From Bacteroidales bacterium (lineage in GTDB: Bacteria > Bacteroidota > Bacteroidia > Bacteroidales > P3): a stretch of 64,000 nt of DNA. The stretch covers positions 19,974 through 83,973 of the forward strand of contig JAFSPS010000031.1 of the NCBI GenBank assembly GCA_017451385.1, read 5' to 3'. Position 1 is the stretch's first letter. Each line of letters starts with the position of its first letter. The position numbers and the translations under genes are program-made. The notes under the pieces were generated by a model, which was given only the letters and a program-made list of their open reading frames with translations, was not told the DNA's origin and did not search any database. Positions 63,721 to 64,000 of this stretch are shown in pieces.

Positions 63721-64000
63721 TCTATTGGCAATACTGTAAATTGACCGAGTTTGTCTAAGAACGCTTGTGTGAAATGATTCATATATCCTCCGCTTGACGT
63801 CAAAGTGAGTTCTCCAACATAAACATGTCCGTTGACATCATACAGATCTACCCGCATCTGAGGATGTTCTTTGGAAAGAATTGATGCAATACATAACATA
63901 GTGTCAAGTGATGCAGGTTTGGGCATAAGCTTCTGTTCTGGCACATAATGGGAGGAATAGCGAAGGTACTCTGGATGAGCATTCCAATTGCGGTCATACA
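63717..64000 (-). CDS. TupA-like ATP-grasp protein, partial
   Basis: The C-terminal 94 residues or so of a gene that enters from the right edge. The readable frame starts near 63998 (YDRNWNAHPEYLRYSSHY) and continues LMPKPASLDTMLCIASILS, MRVDLYDVNGHVYVGELTLT and ends at FTVLPIE. The DVNGxxYxGELT segment and the terminal DxLG stretch match TupA-like ATP-grasp proteins, which are found in capsule and teichuronopeptide gene clusters. The 5' part is outside the window. Its stop overlaps the GH26 start (ATGA). Confidence 0.7.
   Translation of the reverse strand, partial: YDRNWNAHPEYLRYSSHYVPEQKLMPKPASLDTMLCIASILSKEHPQMRVDLYDVNGHVYVGELTLTSSGGYMNHFTQAFLDKLGQFTVLPIE

Overview
The window is chromosomal DNA from a member of the Bacteroidales, most likely Prevotellaceae. 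Four things point there. Many genes are preceded by the Bacteroidetes primary sigma-factor -7 element TAnnTTTG, twice with a perfect TTTG at 19-bp spacing (104-134 and 17621-17651). Shine-Dalgarno sequences are weak or absent. Secreted proteins and lipoproteins follow the MKK...SC or ...AQ pattern. The gene set fits as well: a short AtpC, a YgiQ radical SAM protein, a one-polypeptide PurL, TPR/beta-barrel envelope pairs and an ADP-forming acyl-CoA ligase. I found no rRNA, tRNA or CRISPR array. The only mobile-element trace is a decayed IS1380-type transposase near the right end.

Layout. 0.1-3.8 kb (+): Nudix hydrolase, dprA, then atpD-atpC closed off by a perfect 48-bp palindrome. 4.0-4.5 kb (+): a small secreted protein. 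4.5-10.4 kb (-): truA, an AT-rich type II restriction-modification pair (HindVP-like nuclease and C5-cytosine methyltransferase) inserted with almost no spacer before prmA, then topB. 10.5-30.4 kb (+): MATE exporter, outer-membrane barrel, S41 lipoprotein, rdgB, a DUF151/UVR protein, purine nucleoside phosphorylase, Cof phosphatase, rfbB, an acyltransferase, purL, a membrane protein, ygiQ, and a 1576-residue exonuclease-RecQ-UvrD fusion. 30.4-39.2 kb (-): a TlpA-like protein without a CxxC motif, an endonuclease/exonuclease/phosphatase-fold protein, then a large TPR protein, an outer-membrane barrel and folC. 39.8-46.0 kb: M20 dipeptidase (+), glycosyltransferase (-), priA (+), an HD protein (+) and a 40-residue lipoprotein (+).

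46.3-53.5 kb (-) holds the most interesting locus. A SpoIIE-type phosphatase with an extracellular sensor is followed by an RsbW-like kinase and an RsbV-like STAS protein. Twelve bases later comes a RelA/SpoT-type alarmone synthetase, then a protein fusing a RelA/SpoT-type HD hydrolase to an aminoglycoside-phosphotransferase-like kinase, then a polytopic membrane protein. A partner-switching phosphorelay next to a separate alarmone synthetase and hydrolase suggests a self-contained stress-signalling or toxin-antitoxin-like module. That joint function is inference.

53.6-64 kb: tyrosine phosphatase, ADP-forming acyl-CoA ligase, dxs and a secreted unknown protein (all -), then dapD, a lipoprotein and a HAD phosphatase (+), the transposase remnant, and finally a GH26 glycosidase overlapping a TupA-like ATP-grasp gene (-) that runs off the right edge and looks like the end of a surface-polysaccharide locus.

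All calls come from reading motifs by eye; no database or structure search was run.
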